The translations under genes were made by a program, and so were the position numbers. From assembly GCF_004366035.1 (NCBI RefSeq), contig NZ_SOEE01000008.1, positions 257,989-321,988 of the forward strand: a DNA stretch of 64,000 bases. Reading direction: 5' to 3'. Every line of letters begins with the position of its first letter. Within the stretch, counting starts at the first letter, position 1. The DNA is from Cytobacillus oceanisediminis. GTDB lineage: Bacteria; Bacillota; Bacilli; Bacillales; Cytobacillaceae. Shown here piece by piece: positions 7,970 through 16,734 of this stretch. The notes under the pieces are model-generated. The model ran no database searches. It saw only the letters and a list, made by a program, of their open reading frames with translations, and was not told where the DNA came from.

Positions 7970-8527
7970 TTATTGCGCTTCAATCAAACCGTAGCGGCCA
8001 TCTTTACGCTTGTACACTACATTAGTTAAGTTAGATTCTGCATTCGTGAACACATAGAAGCTGTGGCCCAGCATGTTCATCTGCAGGATTGCCTCTTCAC
8101 TGTCCATTGGCTTCAGGTCGAAGCTCTTTTGGCGGACAACTTCAAGGTCGTTATCCTCATCTTCCGCTTCCGGCGCCTCTATCTCATTTTCCAACGCTGC
8201 AAACACAGCCGTCAGATTGCCTTTTTCACGGAATTTGCGGTTCACCTTTGTTTTATGTTTGCGGATTTGGCGCTCCAATTTATCTGTAATCAGATCAATC
8301 GCTGCATACATATCATCATGATCTTCCTCTGCACGAAGAACCAGATTCGGCATCGGAATCGTTACTTCCACTTTAGAACGGTTATTGTTATACGTTTTTA
8401 AATTTACATGTACATTTGCATCAGGAGTTTCAGTAAAATACCTTTCTAACTTAGCAATTTTCTTCTCTACGTACTCTCTAATTGCTGGAGTTACCTCAAT
8501 GTTTTCACCACGAATGTTGTAATTCAT
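7970..8527 (-). CDS. hpf: Long-form ribosome hibernation promoting factor
   Basis: The 185-residue protein has the S30AE/HPF fold at residues 1-100 (MNYNIRGENIEVT start, then YVEKKIAKLERYF) and the C-terminal dimerisation domain at about 125-185 (KSFDLKPMDSEEAI... ending DGRYGLIEAQ). Long-form HPF binds the 30S subunit and drives 100S dimer formation in stationary phase. The ATG at 8527 has AAGGAGGAG in front, so an upstream in-frame start at 8548 is rejected. Its position beside the fli genes matches yvyD of B. subtilis. Confidence 0.97.
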   Translation of the reverse strand: MNYNIRGENIEVTPAIREYVEKKIAKLERYFTETPDANVHVNLKTYNNNRSKVEVTIPMPNLVLRAEEDHDDMYAAIDLITDKLERQIRKHKTKVNRKFREKGNLTAVFAALENEIEAPEAEDEDNDLEVVRQKSFDLKPMDSEEAILQMNMLGHSFYVFTNAESNLTNVVYKRKDGRYGLIEAQ

Positions 8528-8730
8528 ACGTGAACTCCTCCTTCTCATTATACAATGACAGCCTTTTCAATAGCGTTTACTGTGAAAATCACCAGTAATG
8601 TCTGAAAAGGAAATGCCTAGTCTTAAAAGTATATTAAGACTATGTATTTATATTTCTATTTTACCCCTAAAAACTCCTGCTGAAACTGATAAAAAGATTG
8701 ATAATATTTGTCGAATTGGTGACGTATATA

Positions 8731-8758
8731 AAAAAACGAGCAGCTCCTTTTGCTGCTC
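8731..8758 (-). terminator. Terminator of the fliD-to-yjfB operon
   Basis: GAGCAGC (8738-8744) pairs with GCTGCTC (8752-8758) and is followed on the minus strand by a T-run. The stem begins inside the stop codon of the yjfB-like gene. Confidence 0.85.
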
Positions 8759-8957
8759 ATCCTTTTATATCAATATTGCCGCCCAAGTGGGGCTGGACTG
8801 CGTGCTGGAGGGCCTGTATGTGAGAACCGCTCATCATCTTATTAATAAATTCTGCATTTCCCTCTGCTTGATCCATGGCTTTTTTCATGAGCGAGATGGA
8901 TGCCTGCTGCTGGACCTGGCCTTGGGATAAGACCATAGACATTAAGGGGATATCCAA
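8757..8957 (-). CDS. YjfB-family putative motility protein
   Basis: The 66-residue, glutamine- and methionine-rich helical protein matches the YjfB family. It shows the MDIPLMSM opening, a QVQQQASISLMKKAMDQAE helix and an HLGGNIDIKG end. The TTG start has GGAGGTG five bases upstream. It is the last gene of the flagellar run fliD-fliS-fliT and ends in its own terminator. The family is found with motility genes, but no biochemical role is established. Confidence 0.8.
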   Translation of the reverse strand: MDIPLMSMVLSQGQVQQQASISLMKKAMDQAEGNAEFINKMMSGSHIQALQHAVQPHLGGNIDIKG

Positions 8958-8992
8958 GGGAACACCTCCTGGCTATTTATGCCTTATCGCAT

Positions 8993-9379
8993 TTAGGACT
9001 GAATATATGGATTTAATTCCTGCTGAATATTTTTATGCCACTGTGCAAAAGCAGGATAGAGCTTTTTCGAAATGATCTCCTGTCTAACGGGAAGATCGTC
9101 AAAGTTCTGAATAAGGAGTTCAGCCTGATCAGCTACTGCACTAATATCAGCAATAGCCTTTAGCATCGTCTGATTGCCTTGAACAAGATGGCTAAGCTGT
9201 TCATGAGCTGACGCGACTTGAGGGAATGCCTGAAAAACATCACCAAGAAGCCGATCTCCCTCTGTTTTACTGAAATCGCTAAAACTTTTTACGATATAAT
9301 CAAAAGCCTCATCAATGGTATATAATAGATCGCTGTATTCCTTCATAAAAACATACTGCTCTTCGGTCAGAGTCAACAA
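8993..9379 (-). CDS. Unrecognised helical protein downstream of fliT
   Basis: This 128-residue, acidic, all-helical protein has no recognised domain, no signal peptide and no membrane segment. It starts with TTG (followed by a second TTG) six bases after AGGTGA, and that site overlaps the end of fliT 10 bases upstream, so it is clearly part of the same operon. By size and position it could be a second FliT- or FlgN-like export chaperone or an adaptor for the YjfB-like protein that follows. That is inference only. Confidence 0.75.
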   Translation of the reverse strand: MLTLTEEQYVFMKEYSDLLYTIDEAFDYIVKSFSDFSKTEGDRLLGDVFQAFPQVASAHEQLSHLVQGNQTMLKAIADISAVADQAELLIQNFDDLPVRQEIISKKLYPAFAQWHKNIQQELNPYIQS

Positions 9380-9389
9380 AGTTAGTCAC

Positions 9390-9734
9390 CTATTTTCTTT
9401 TATCATAAAACATGCCGTCCGTTGCCATGGATTGATAGGGATTTGCATATTTTCCGGTTGATTCCTTTTTTACGCTTAAGTCTTTGATGTCTTTTTGAAT
9501 AAACAGCTTTTCCCTTGTCATCAGCTGGGTGACTTTTGCATTGAGGCTGATCAGCCTGGCTCCCAGATCCTTTTCGGTATCTGTATATGGAGGAGCTATG
9601 CCAGCCATTGCCTGCTGGCGTTTTTCAAGCAGGATGTCGACCTCATTCATTTTTGCATCACGGTCAAGATTTAGATGTTCCAGAGTTTGGATAAGCCTGA
9701 GGGTTAAATCATAAAAACTTTGTACCGAACTCAC
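9390..9734 (-). CDS. fliT: Flagellar protein FliT-like chaperone
   Basis: The 114-residue helical protein sits directly after fliS, as in B. subtilis. FliT-type proteins are export chaperones for the filament cap FliD. Visible features are a heptad-rich N-terminal half (about residues 5-75) and a short, basic, tyrosine-containing tail. The start codon touches the fliS stop, so translation is probably coupled. Sequence conservation in this family is weak; the call rests mainly on length, composition and position. Confidence 0.8.
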   Translation of the reverse strand: MSSVQSFYDLTLRLIQTLEHLNLDRDAKMNEVDILLEKRQQAMAGIAPPYTDTEKDLGARLISLNAKVTQLMTREKLFIQKDIKDLSVKKESTGKYANPYQSMATDGMFYDKRK

Positions 9735-10135
9735 TACACTGTGCCGCCTTGGGAGAATTGCTTCTGGCGATTGACCTGGATGACTTCCTTCCAGGTATCA
9801 CGGAATTCGGATACAAGGCCCTCGACTTCATCAAGAATAGCTGCCTCATTCTTGACATTCGCCTCCATCAGTCTCCGGTTCATATAATCATATAAAGACA
9901 TCATGTTTTGAGAAACCTCTACATCCATATTCAACGTCACCATCAGCTCTTGAATAATATTTTGCGCCTTCTGGATATTGGTGTTTTTTGCCTCAATGTT
10001 ATTGTCCATGATGGCTTTTTTCGCCTGATGGATAAATTTCAGGCAGCCGTTATATAGCATCAGTGTCAGCTCTCCCGGAGATGCTGTATTCACTGAGTTT
10101 TGCTGATATGATTGGTATGGATTGCTTACTGCCAT
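9734..10135 (-). CDS. fliS: Flagellar export chaperone FliS
   Basis: The 133-residue protein has the FliS hallmarks: the NPYQSYQQNSV N-terminus, TASPGELTLMLYNGCLKFI (about residues 17-35) and the helical bundle that holds flagellin in the cytoplasm before export. The ATG at 10135 is eight bases after AAGGAG; a GTG nine bases upstream overlaps this site and is rejected. It lies between fliD and fliT. Confidence 0.96.
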   Translation of the reverse strand: MAVSNPYQSYQQNSVNTASPGELTLMLYNGCLKFIHQAKKAIMDNNIEAKNTNIQKAQNIIQELMVTLNMDVEVSQNMMSLYDYMNRRLMEANVKNEAAILDEVEGLVSEFRDTWKEVIQVNRQKQFSQGGTV

Positions 10136-10153
10136 TTGTAACACTCCTTTTTA

Positions 10154-12274
10154 TTACATGCCGCCAAATTGGTTCATGAGGAACATGGACTGCTCATTGG
10201 ACCGCTGGATCGCTTTTTCCATGGCGGTGAATTGGCGCCAGTAGCGGTCTTCAACTTGCTTTAATTTACTTTCAAAGCTATCAATCCGTTTTCCTACATC
10301 ATTGAGTTCCCTGCCGATGGTAAACTGCTGATTGGTTAAAAAGCTGTTTCCGGCCTTTGTCTTCAATTTATCCATCGCAGCGTTCACGGTATCATAAAGC
10401 CTGTGGGCAATCCCTCTTTGCCCGTCTGTCTGTCCTTCTCCTCTAAAAAGATTCTCAACAGACACAGGATCATCTTCGATTGCCTTTTTCAGGGCGGCTT
10501 CATCAATTTCAAGCTTACCGCCTTCTAAATAATTGCTGGTCGTTTTAATGCCGATACTGGCCAGCTGATTATAAAGAGGAGAAACAAGATCATTCGATAC
10601 GGGCTGGTAAAAGTTCATTCGCATCCCTGATAAAACAGACTGAAGCGTAGAATCCTTGCGCAAAAGACCGCTTTTCGCTCTCTCTTCCCATTGCTCCTGC
10701 TGTTTGTCCGAAAGCTGCTCACGCTGCTCATCGGTTAATGGGGTGTAGCTTCTATAACGCTCTTCACCCGTTTTTTTCTGGATTTTATCGATCATTTCAT
10801 TGTATTTATCCACAAATGCCTTAATATTATCAAAAACCTTTGTGGAATCATTGCTGACATTGATGCTGACCGGCTGATCTTCAAACGTCTGCTTAAGAGT
10901 AAAGGTAACACCGTTAACTTCAAATGTATTTGAGCTCCGATTTGTAGCCAATCCATTAATCACGAATTCAGCGTTTCTTCCTTCTTCTTTGACCGCAGCC
11001 CCTTTAAAGCGCAGAACATCATTCAGAAAGCTGCCGCTTGTCGTGATCTCAGCTCCAATTTTATTAAAATCACCTGTCTCTTTGCGGGTCATCGTCATTT
11101 GACCAGTAGCACTGTCAAAGAACATATTCACACCAGCGCTTGAAGCATTGACTTTACTGATGACATTATTCAGAGACTCGCTGCCTGAAATAAGGAAAGA
11201 ATCATGACGCTCCCCTTTAGAGGTAGAGGTATCTACGGAAAAAGCAGTGTATTTGTGGTCATAGGCTATCTCCAGGCTCATCGTTGTACTAGATCCCTCT
11301 GCCGGCTTTTTCATATCAGCATTAAATGTGATTTTTCCTGTATCATAGTTAAGGGTGCCTACCACTTTATTGGCATCATCGAGTATTTCTCTTTCTCCAT
11401 TTACGATATTGCCCATTGAAAAAGTTTTCTCAGTGGTCGTTCCGGACGTTGTTTCTTTTATCTTAATGCTTTTCACTTCGTTCAAGGCACCTTGTGCCAA
11501 TTGAATGGAAGAAGTGCTGCTTGAAATAGCGTGTGAACCCGTCCGTTCAGCAGCCACATAATCAATCTTAATGACACTTCCCTTTGCAGGTTCCTTACCG
11601 AATTGCAGGGTTCCATCTTCTTTTACCAGCACTTCATTCTCTTTTAAAGGACGGTTCGCTGCACTCAGTTCTGCCTCACTCAGCGCATTAAACCCTACCC
11701 CATTGACCTTTACACTCCAGGAGCTAAGTTCACTTAGATCCACCTTGGACATATCTCCGAAATTAATGACAGCTGGATCGGTCACATCAATATTTTTAGT
11801 TAAAACGGCACCATTTTTCCACGCACTCGCGACAGTGTTTCCATTTGAATCTGTATGATTGCCTTTATACATAAAACTGCTTTCCTGTGCATAAAGGCTT
11901 TTGCTAGGATCTATAGATTTTCCATCCGCAGAAATGCTGCCGCCGTTTACACGAGTCTCAGCACTTGCCAGCTGTGTTACTTTCGAAATCGAGTAAGAAG
12001 ACTGGCTGGCTGCACTGCTTACTGTGGCCATAACCATTGCTTCATTTGAGGAAGTCGCCAGTCTAGCTCGATAACTAGTAGTTAGTTTCATCTTTGTTAA
12101 TTCACTTCTAAAATCCAAAAGCAATGAATTCATTGCCCGGTAATCATCCCGCTGCCATTCTAAAACCTGCTTTTTCTGTTTCAATTTATCTAATGGCATC
12201 CGTTCTGCCTTCATTAGATCTGATACAAGCTGGTCAATGTCCATTCCGCTCGCCAGACCTCCGATTCTTACCAT
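10154..12274 (-). CDS. fliD: Flagellar filament cap protein FliD, enlarged
   Basis: The 706-residue hook-associated protein 2 has the FliD N-terminal domain (GGLASGMDIDQLVSDLMKAE, residues 5-24) and the C-terminal coiled-coil domain (about 450-700, with NQFTIGREL-type helices at the end). FliD caps the filament and folds incoming flagellin. B. subtilis FliD is about 500 residues. The extra length lies in the exposed middle region (about 110-430), rich in Ser, Thr and Asp with little conservation. AAGGAGGAG precedes the ATG. It follows flaG and precedes fliS. Confidence 0.95.
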   Translation of the reverse strand: MVRIGGLASGMDIDQLVSDLMKAERMPLDKLKQKKQVLEWQRDDYRAMNSLLLDFRSELTKMKLTTSYRARLATSSNEAMVMATVSSAASQSSYSISKVTQLASAETRVNGGSISADGKSIDPSKSLYAQESSFMYKGNHTDSNGNTVASAWKNGAVLTKNIDVTDPAVINFGDMSKVDLSELSSWSVKVNGVGFNALSEAELSAANRPLKENEVLVKEDGTLQFGKEPAKGSVIKIDYVAAERTGSHAISSSTSSIQLAQGALNEVKSIKIKETTSGTTTEKTFSMGNIVNGEREILDDANKVVGTLNYDTGKITFNADMKKPAEGSSTTMSLEIAYDHKYTAFSVDTSTSKGERHDSFLISGSESLNNVISKVNASSAGVNMFFDSATGQMTMTRKETGDFNKIGAEITTSGSFLNDVLRFKGAAVKEEGRNAEFVINGLATNRSSNTFEVNGVTFTLKQTFEDQPVSINVSNDSTKVFDNIKAFVDKYNEMIDKIQKKTGEERYRSYTPLTDEQREQLSDKQQEQWEERAKSGLLRKDSTLQSVLSGMRMNFYQPVSNDLVSPLYNQLASIGIKTTSNYLEGGKLEIDEAALKKAIEDDPVSVENLFRGEGQTDGQRGIAHRLYDTVNAAMDKLKTKAGNSFLTNQQFTIGRELNDVGKRIDSFESKLKQVEDRYWRQFTAMEKAIQRSNEQSMFLMNQFGGM

Positions 12275-12288
12275 TGTGAACTCCTCCT

Positions 12289-12648
12289 TTAAATCTTCTT
12301 ATCTACCATCAGCCCAACAAATTCCGTCATGGCTGCGTACATATCCAGCATTTTCTTTGATGGGATTTCCTTTACTACTTCCTGGGTTAGGTCATCAACT
12401 AATGTTACGTAATACTCATTTAACTCTTCATGAAGAACAAATTTTAACGACGTATGGGAAGCCTGTAAGAACTCGTTCATACTAATGACTACTTCTGTCA
12501 ACTGCTCTTCCTTTATTTGGCCACTTAGTTTTGGCAGAACAGGTATTTCTTTATTTACTTCTTTTCTGTGGAATTCACTTGAATTTTCATTGGTATGTAT
12601 TAATCTAGCTGTAAGAGAGATATTTTGAGTTGATACGCGTTCTATCAT
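12289..12648 (-). CDS. flaG: FlaG-family protein
   Basis: This 119-residue protein (YvyC/FlaG family) has a variable N-terminus and a conserved C-terminal half: NEFLQASHTSLKFVLHEE, then EVVKEIPSKKMLDMYAAMTEFVGLMVDKKI. FlaG is thought to influence filament length. It opens the sigma-D operon flaG-fliD-fliS-fliT, with the promoter about 45 bases upstream. Confidence 0.9.
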   Translation of the reverse strand: MIERVSTQNISLTARLIHTNENSSEFHRKEVNKEIPVLPKLSGQIKEEQLTEVVISMNEFLQASHTSLKFVLHEELNEYYVTLVDDLTQEVVKEIPSKKMLDMYAAMTEFVGLMVDKKI

Positions 12649-12687
12649 TATAATCCCCTACCTATATTAAATAACTTCTTAGGTTTT

Positions 12688-12714
12688 ATATCGGTATGAG
12701 TTTTGGATTGTTAA
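12688..12714 (-). promoter_or_regulatory. Sigma-D promoter of the flaG-fliD operon
   Basis: On the minus strand TTAA (12714-12711), 15 bases and ACCGATAT (12695-12688) match the sigma-D pattern. It lies 40 bases before the flaG ATG. Confidence 0.8.
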
Positions 12715-12755
12715 GATGGAGTTTGGAAGTGAAGGAAATTTCTAAATTAGATGGA

Positions 12756-12793
12756 CATAAAAAAGGCCCCTAGCAAAGCTAGAGTACCTTTCA
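12756..12793 (-). terminator. Terminator after hag
   Basis: An interrupted stem (AAAGG/CCTTT outer, CTAGC/GCTAG inner) is followed on the minus strand by TTTTTTATG. It lies about 15 bases past the hag stop. Confidence 0.85.
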
Positions 12794-12806
12794 TAATTTT
12801 CTAAAA

Positions 12807-14408
12807 TTAACGAAGAAGTTGTAAAACTCCTTGTGGTTGTTGATTTGCTTGAGCCAACATTGCTTGTGCTGCTTGAGAAAGAATAGAGTTCTTAGTTTGA
12901 GCCATCATTTCTTTAGCCATGTCTACGTCACGGATACGAGATTCCGCAGCAGTTAGGTTTTCAGAAGATGTGTTCAAGTTGTTGATTGTGTGCTCTAAGC
13001 GGTTTTGCACAGCGCCAAGTTTTGAACGCTCAGATGATACTGATTTAATTGCTTTATCTAAACTTTCAAGGGCACTTGAAGCACCTGACTGTGTAGATAC
13101 ATCGACACCTGAAATACCCAGTGCAGCGGAGCGCATATCATTAATTCCAAATGTAATGGTTTGTCCTTTATTTGCTCCGATTTGGAATGTCATTCCTCCG
13201 CTACCACCAGCTTCGGTCTGTGCTTGGCTTAATCCCAAGTCTGATACAGCCGATGCACCCGGTTTATCACTAAATGATACTGGACCACTTTCACTGATAA
13301 TCTCGAATCTACCATCTGCAGTTATATTTACCTTAACATCCGCAATAAAACCTGGGTCTGCGGAAGATGAAGCACCTGATACACCATTGGCGGCAGCTAT
13401 AGCAGTATTAATATCAGTCTGCATTTGAGTAGCTATGTCGGACATATCATCACCATTGCCATAAGCAGCACCAGGTGTTACTTCCATATTAACTCCATTA
13501 ATATTTACATTATACAAATCAGTAGTCGCCACAGCTGTTCCATTATAAACACTTGTTCCATCTGTTGGAGTAGCTGAACCACCTGTCATAGCTTTTAAAA
13601 TACCGGCACTTCCGGCAGCTATTTTTGAATCAGTACCTTTAGTACCACTTTCAACAACTAAGTTTGTTCCATCACTGTAAGCATTGACATGTGCAATATT
13701 TTTACCAGAAGCATCAATAGCTTCATTAATTTTTCTACCAATTAGTTCTGCAGCCTTCTGCATAGAATTTGCATCAGTATCAGCTGCAGTCAGTACAGCT
13801 TGTTCTTCTGAACTTAAATTCTGCCAATTAACAGTTATGTCTGTCCCATCAACTTTTATTGTTTCAGCTACAAAATCTGTACCAGCAGTTGCGTTAGTTA
13901 CCGCTCCAGAAATATTTCCTGATGTTTGTTTCGCAACAATTGCACTTGTTGTTGTATTTTGTCCAACAGAAGCACCACCGGCTGATTTCAAGTTACCATT
14001 CAATAATTTTTGAGTATTAAACTCGGTAGTATTACCAATACGGTCGATTTCTGACTTTAACTGTGTTACTTCATCCTGAATCGCTTTACGGTCGTCAGCA
14101 GTGTTGGTACCGTTCGCAGATTGGTCAGCCAATTCACGTACACGTTGAAGAATTGAATGTGTTTCGTTTAAAGCACCTTCAGCTGTTTGAATCATGGAGA
14201 TACCGTCTTGAGCATTCGCTGATGCTTGATCTAATCCACGTACTTGAGCACGCATTTTTTCAGAAATTGCTAGACCTGCAGCATCATCTCCAGCACGATT
14301 AATACGAAGACCTGAAGATAATTTCTCCATTGATTTACCTTGCGCTGTTGAAGCACTATTCAACTGACGATAAGTATTAAGCGCTGCAATATTATGATTA
14401 ATTCTCAT
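12807..14408 (-). CDS. hag: Flagellin, with a large variable middle domain
   Basis: The 533-residue flagellin has a highly conserved N-terminal D0/D1 region (MRINHNIAALNTYRQL... GDDAAGLAISEKMRAQVRGL) and C-terminal D1/D0 region (AAESRIRDVDMAKEMM, ending QPQGVLQLLR). About 280 residues between them (about 150-430) are Ser/Thr/Ala/Gly-rich and unlike B. subtilis Hag, which is about 304 residues in total. This exposed D2/D3 part is typically antigenic or modified. The gene has its own sigma-D promoter, a long leader with CsrA sites, and its own terminator, as expected for the most highly expressed flagellar gene. Confidence 0.98.
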   Translation of the reverse strand: MRINHNIAALNTYRQLNSASTAQGKSMEKLSSGLRINRAGDDAAGLAISEKMRAQVRGLDQASANAQDGISMIQTAEGALNETHSILQRVRELADQSANGTNTADDRKAIQDEVTQLKSEIDRIGNTTEFNTQKLLNGNLKSAGGASVGQNTTTSAIVAKQTSGNISGAVTNATAGTDFVAETIKVDGTDITVNWQNLSSEEQAVLTAADTDANSMQKAAELIGRKINEAIDASGKNIAHVNAYSDGTNLVVESGTKGTDSKIAAGSAGILKAMTGGSATPTDGTSVYNGTAVATTDLYNVNINGVNMEVTPGAAYGNGDDMSDIATQMQTDINTAIAAANGVSGASSSADPGFIADVKVNITADGRFEIISESGPVSFSDKPGASAVSDLGLSQAQTEAGGSGGMTFQIGANKGQTITFGINDMRSAALGISGVDVSTQSGASSALESLDKAIKSVSSERSKLGAVQNRLEHTINNLNTSSENLTAAESRIRDVDMAKEMMAQTKNSILSQAAQAMLAQANQQPQGVLQLLR

Positions 14409-14415
14409 TGTTTTA

Positions 14416-14450
14416 CTTCCTCCTTGAGTACATGTCCCACATCCATGTGG
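14416..14450 (-). promoter_or_regulatory. CsrA binding sites in the hag leader
   Basis: On the transcript, a 5-bp hairpin with GGA in its loop (CCACATGGATGTGG, 14450-14437) is followed by the ribosome binding site AAGGAGGAAG (14425-14416), which also contains GGA. This is the two-site layout by which CsrA represses hag in B. subtilis. The csrA and fliW genes lie immediately upstream of hag. Confidence 0.8.
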
Positions 14451-14510
14451 TTGTTTTACTAACCAGCAGAAAAGTCGGCCGCCTTTTTGCTGTTCAGCTT
14501 TACAATAGTT

Positions 14511-14537
14511 ATATCGACTTATTTTGACAGGTGTTTA
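14511..14537 (-). promoter_or_regulatory. Sigma-D promoter of hag
   Basis: TAAA (14537-14534), a 15-base spacer and GTCGATAT (14518-14511) on the minus strand fit sigma-D. Transcription would begin about 100 bases before the hag ATG, giving a leader long enough for the CsrA sites. Confidence 0.9.
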
Positions 14538-14555
14538 ATGGTTTGGAAAAGTTTT

Positions 14556-14786
14556 TTATTTCTTTTTAAAAAAGTTACTTAGACTTTCGATAGCACTAGC
14601 TTCTGTTTGAGTTGCACTGCTGTTTTCTTGCTGAATAGATAAGTATATTTCCTTCCTATGTATATCAACATTTTTCGGCGCGCTGATGCCCAGCTTTACC
14701 TGGTCACCTTCGATGGAGAGAATTGAGATCTCAATATCATCACCAATCATGATCGATTCTTTCAGTCTCCTTGTGAGGACAAGCAT
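14556..14786 (-). CDS. csrA: Carbon storage regulator CsrA
   Basis: The 76-residue RNA-binding protein has the CsrA core [20 protein letters not shown] and the [19 protein letters not shown] segment, plus a short non-conserved tail. It binds GGA motifs and blocks translation of hag until FliW, freed from flagellin, removes it. Its ATG shares a base with the fliW stop (TAATG), so the antagonist pair is translationally coupled. Confidence 0.97.
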   Translation of the reverse strand: MLVLTRRLKESIMIGDDIEISILSIEGDQVKLGISAPKNVDIHRKEIYLSIQQENSSATQTEASAIESLSNFFKKK

Positions 14787-15226
14787 TATCTCTCCCCCTG
14801 TTCTTCAGGTTTTATGATTTTATGCTTGGTCTGGTAAGATGTGTGATTAAGTATGACTTGTTTTCCCAGCTTTTTTGTTTGGTTAATGACTAGTGGAGCC
14901 TGTAGATTAGCTGTTGTTTCCTCGAATGGCTCTCTTACTGTCAAAATCGCAAAGGTCGCCACATCTTTTTCTTTTTGGATACCCAGTTTTTCCAATGCCT
15001 CTACTTGCAAATCAAACTCATACTCCGGAAAAAGTACAAACGGATCAGTTACGATAAAAGCTATCTCAGAAGTTTTTACTGACTGCAGCACAAATAGGTC
15101 TGTCCCTTCAAGAGGAAAAATAAAAAACTCCTTCTCATCTAAAAATCCCGGTATCCCAGACGGAAAATGAATAATGTCATCCTTATTTATCTCCTGCTTA
15201 CCATGAAACTTTGTTTGGATCTTCAT
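14786..15226 (-). CDS. fliW: Flagellar assembly factor FliW
   Basis: The 146-residue protein matches Fli[15 protein letters not shown] near residue 21, [17 protein letters not shown] near 48, and the NLQAPLVIN strand. FliW binds flagellin or CsrA, closing the feedback loop on hag translation. The order yviE-fliW-csrA-hag is as in B. subtilis. Confidence 0.97.
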   Translation of the reverse strand: MKIQTKFHGKQEINKDDIIHFPSGIPGFLDEKEFFIFPLEGTDLFVLQSVKTSEIAFIVTDPFVLFPEYEFDLQVEALEKLGIQKEKDVATFAILTVREPFEETTANLQAPLVINQTKKLGKQVILNHTSYQTKHKIIKPEEQGER

Positions 15227-15241
15227 CTTTTCACCTCATTG

Positions 15242-15805
15242 CTATATTGTCAGATTGATAAAATCAATATTTAGGCTGTTTTTTTCAAGAATTTCTGTGC
15301 TGACTTTACCAGGTGTATAGGTATGAACCGGTTTTCTGATTTCGACATCTATCTTTGGCTTTTGCGGCAGGGCTTCGATGTTGACTTTGGCTGGTTCGTA
15401 TTGAATCTTTACACTATTGTGAGAAGGTACCCAGCCAATATTGAACTGTTTAGGAGGACCTTCACTGTTTTCCTTGGCCTGATAGGCGATTGGATTGCCG
15501 CCGTTTTCAATTTTCATCAGCTCTGTTCCCTGCGCAGTTCTTCTCTCCATTCCTTTTAGCCAATCCTGGTAGCCATTTTGGGCAAATTCTTCTATTCTTC
15601 TGCCGACATTTTTTAGGTCGACGTCTTCGCGTGCTTTGGTCTGGTCGATCGTCAGCTTTCCTGGGATTGTTTCAATTTCCAGGATGGCCTTTGGCTGCTG
15701 GATAGATTGGATGGCAGTGGGCTGTTCGATCTCCTGTACCGGTTTTTCTATCCTTAAACCCATTTTGATAAAATTGGATTCCAGTCTAATCTGCGGAAGG
15801 TTCAT
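15242..15805 (-). CDS. yviE: DUF6470 family protein (YviE-like)
   Basis: The 187-residue protein occupies the yviE position between flgL and fliW. It is rich in Glu, Ile, Lys and Pro, with repeated strand-like segments (ILEIETIPGKLTI, IGWVPSHNSVKIQYEP, PKIDVEIRKP) and no signal peptide. ATG 15805 has AGAGGTG six bases upstream. The function is unknown; conserved position implies a motility role. Confidence 0.85.
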   Translation of the reverse strand: MNLPQIRLESNFIKMGLRIEKPVQEIEQPTAIQSIQQPKAILEIETIPGKLTIDQTKAREDVDLKNVGRRIEEFAQNGYQDWLKGMERRTAQGTELMKIENGGNPIAYQAKENSEGPPKQFNIGWVPSHNSVKIQYEPAKVNIEALPQKPKIDVEIRKPVHTYTPGKVSTEILEKNSLNIDFINLTI

Positions 15806-15860
15806 GATAAGCACCTCTCTTATGAAAAAAAGCTATCACTGATGGATAGCTTTTCACTGA

Positions 15861-16721
15861 TTATCTTAAAAAGTCAGTCAGGGATGGCTGTATGATCCTT
15901 GCCCCCACACTTAGTGCAGCACGATGGATGCTTTCCTGGGTTGTGAGCTCGATGATGGCTTTCTCCATATCGATGTCTTCATTATCGGAAAGGATTCTCG
16001 TTGAGAAGACTTCCTGCTGGGAAAGGCGGTCCTCCATCAAATCGACCCGATTCTGTTTGGCGCCAATTTGTGCACGGGCAGACAAGAAAGTATCTATGTT
16101 CTTATCAATATTCTTTAGCATATCCCCAACAGCTGGATCATTCGATTCAAGAGCTGTGATTAGTTTTTGGATATCTCCATCATCACTGAGCATGTCCCCA
16201 AACAATGCTTTTCCTTCCGTGTTGACAGGAATCTTGATGCCTGAAAAAACCTCAAGCTCGATGGTTCCACTCTGAAAACCTGACTCAGATGGACGTACAT
16301 TTGTCTCATTGCCATTGAAAATATATTTTCCGCCAACTTGTGTATCGCCTAGATTCTGCAGATGCTCTTTAAGCTGTTTTACTTCTTCAGCAACTGCTTT
16401 CCTCTGATCTCCTTCCAGCGTGCCGTTGCTTGCTTGAACAGTCAGGTCCCTGATTCGCTGGAGGGCCAGAACCCCTTTATCCAGGGCATCATCTGTACTG
16501 TCGACCCAGTTTCTAACTTCTCCAATATTGCGGGTATATTGCTGAATCCGGTTCAAATCCGTACGATAGTTCATCCCCATCATTGCAGCAACCGGATCGT
16601 CAGATGGCTTGGTGAATTTCTTCTGGGTGGAAATTTGATCCTGCAGCTTGTCCAGTCTGCTGTAACTGTTGCTTAAGTTTCGAAGCATGTTATTTGATAG
16701 CATTGATTGCGTTACTCGCAC
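15861..16721 (-). CDS. flgL: Flagellar hook-filament junction protein FlgL
   Basis: The 286-residue HAP3 is a flagellin-related protein with the RVTQSMLSNNMLRNLSNSY N-terminal and IELTTQESIHRAALSVGARI C-terminal D0 helices. Length is normal for the family. It begins with GTG seven bases after AAAGGGTG, 14 bases after flgK. It links the hook-associated FlgK to the filament. Confidence 0.96.
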   Translation of the reverse strand: MRVTQSMLSNNMLRNLSNSYSRLDKLQDQISTQKKFTKPSDDPVAAMMGMNYRTDLNRIQQYTRNIGEVRNWVDSTDDALDKGVLALQRIRDLTVQASNGTLEGDQRKAVAEEVKQLKEHLQNLGDTQVGGKYIFNGNETNVRPSESGFQSGTIELEVFSGIKIPVNTEGKALFGDMLSDDGDIQKLITALESNDPAVGDMLKNIDKNIDTFLSARAQIGAKQNRVDLMEDRLSQQEVFSTRILSDNEDIDMEKAIIELTTQESIHRAALSVGARIIQPSLTDFLR

Positions 16722-16734
16722 TTTATTTCACCCT

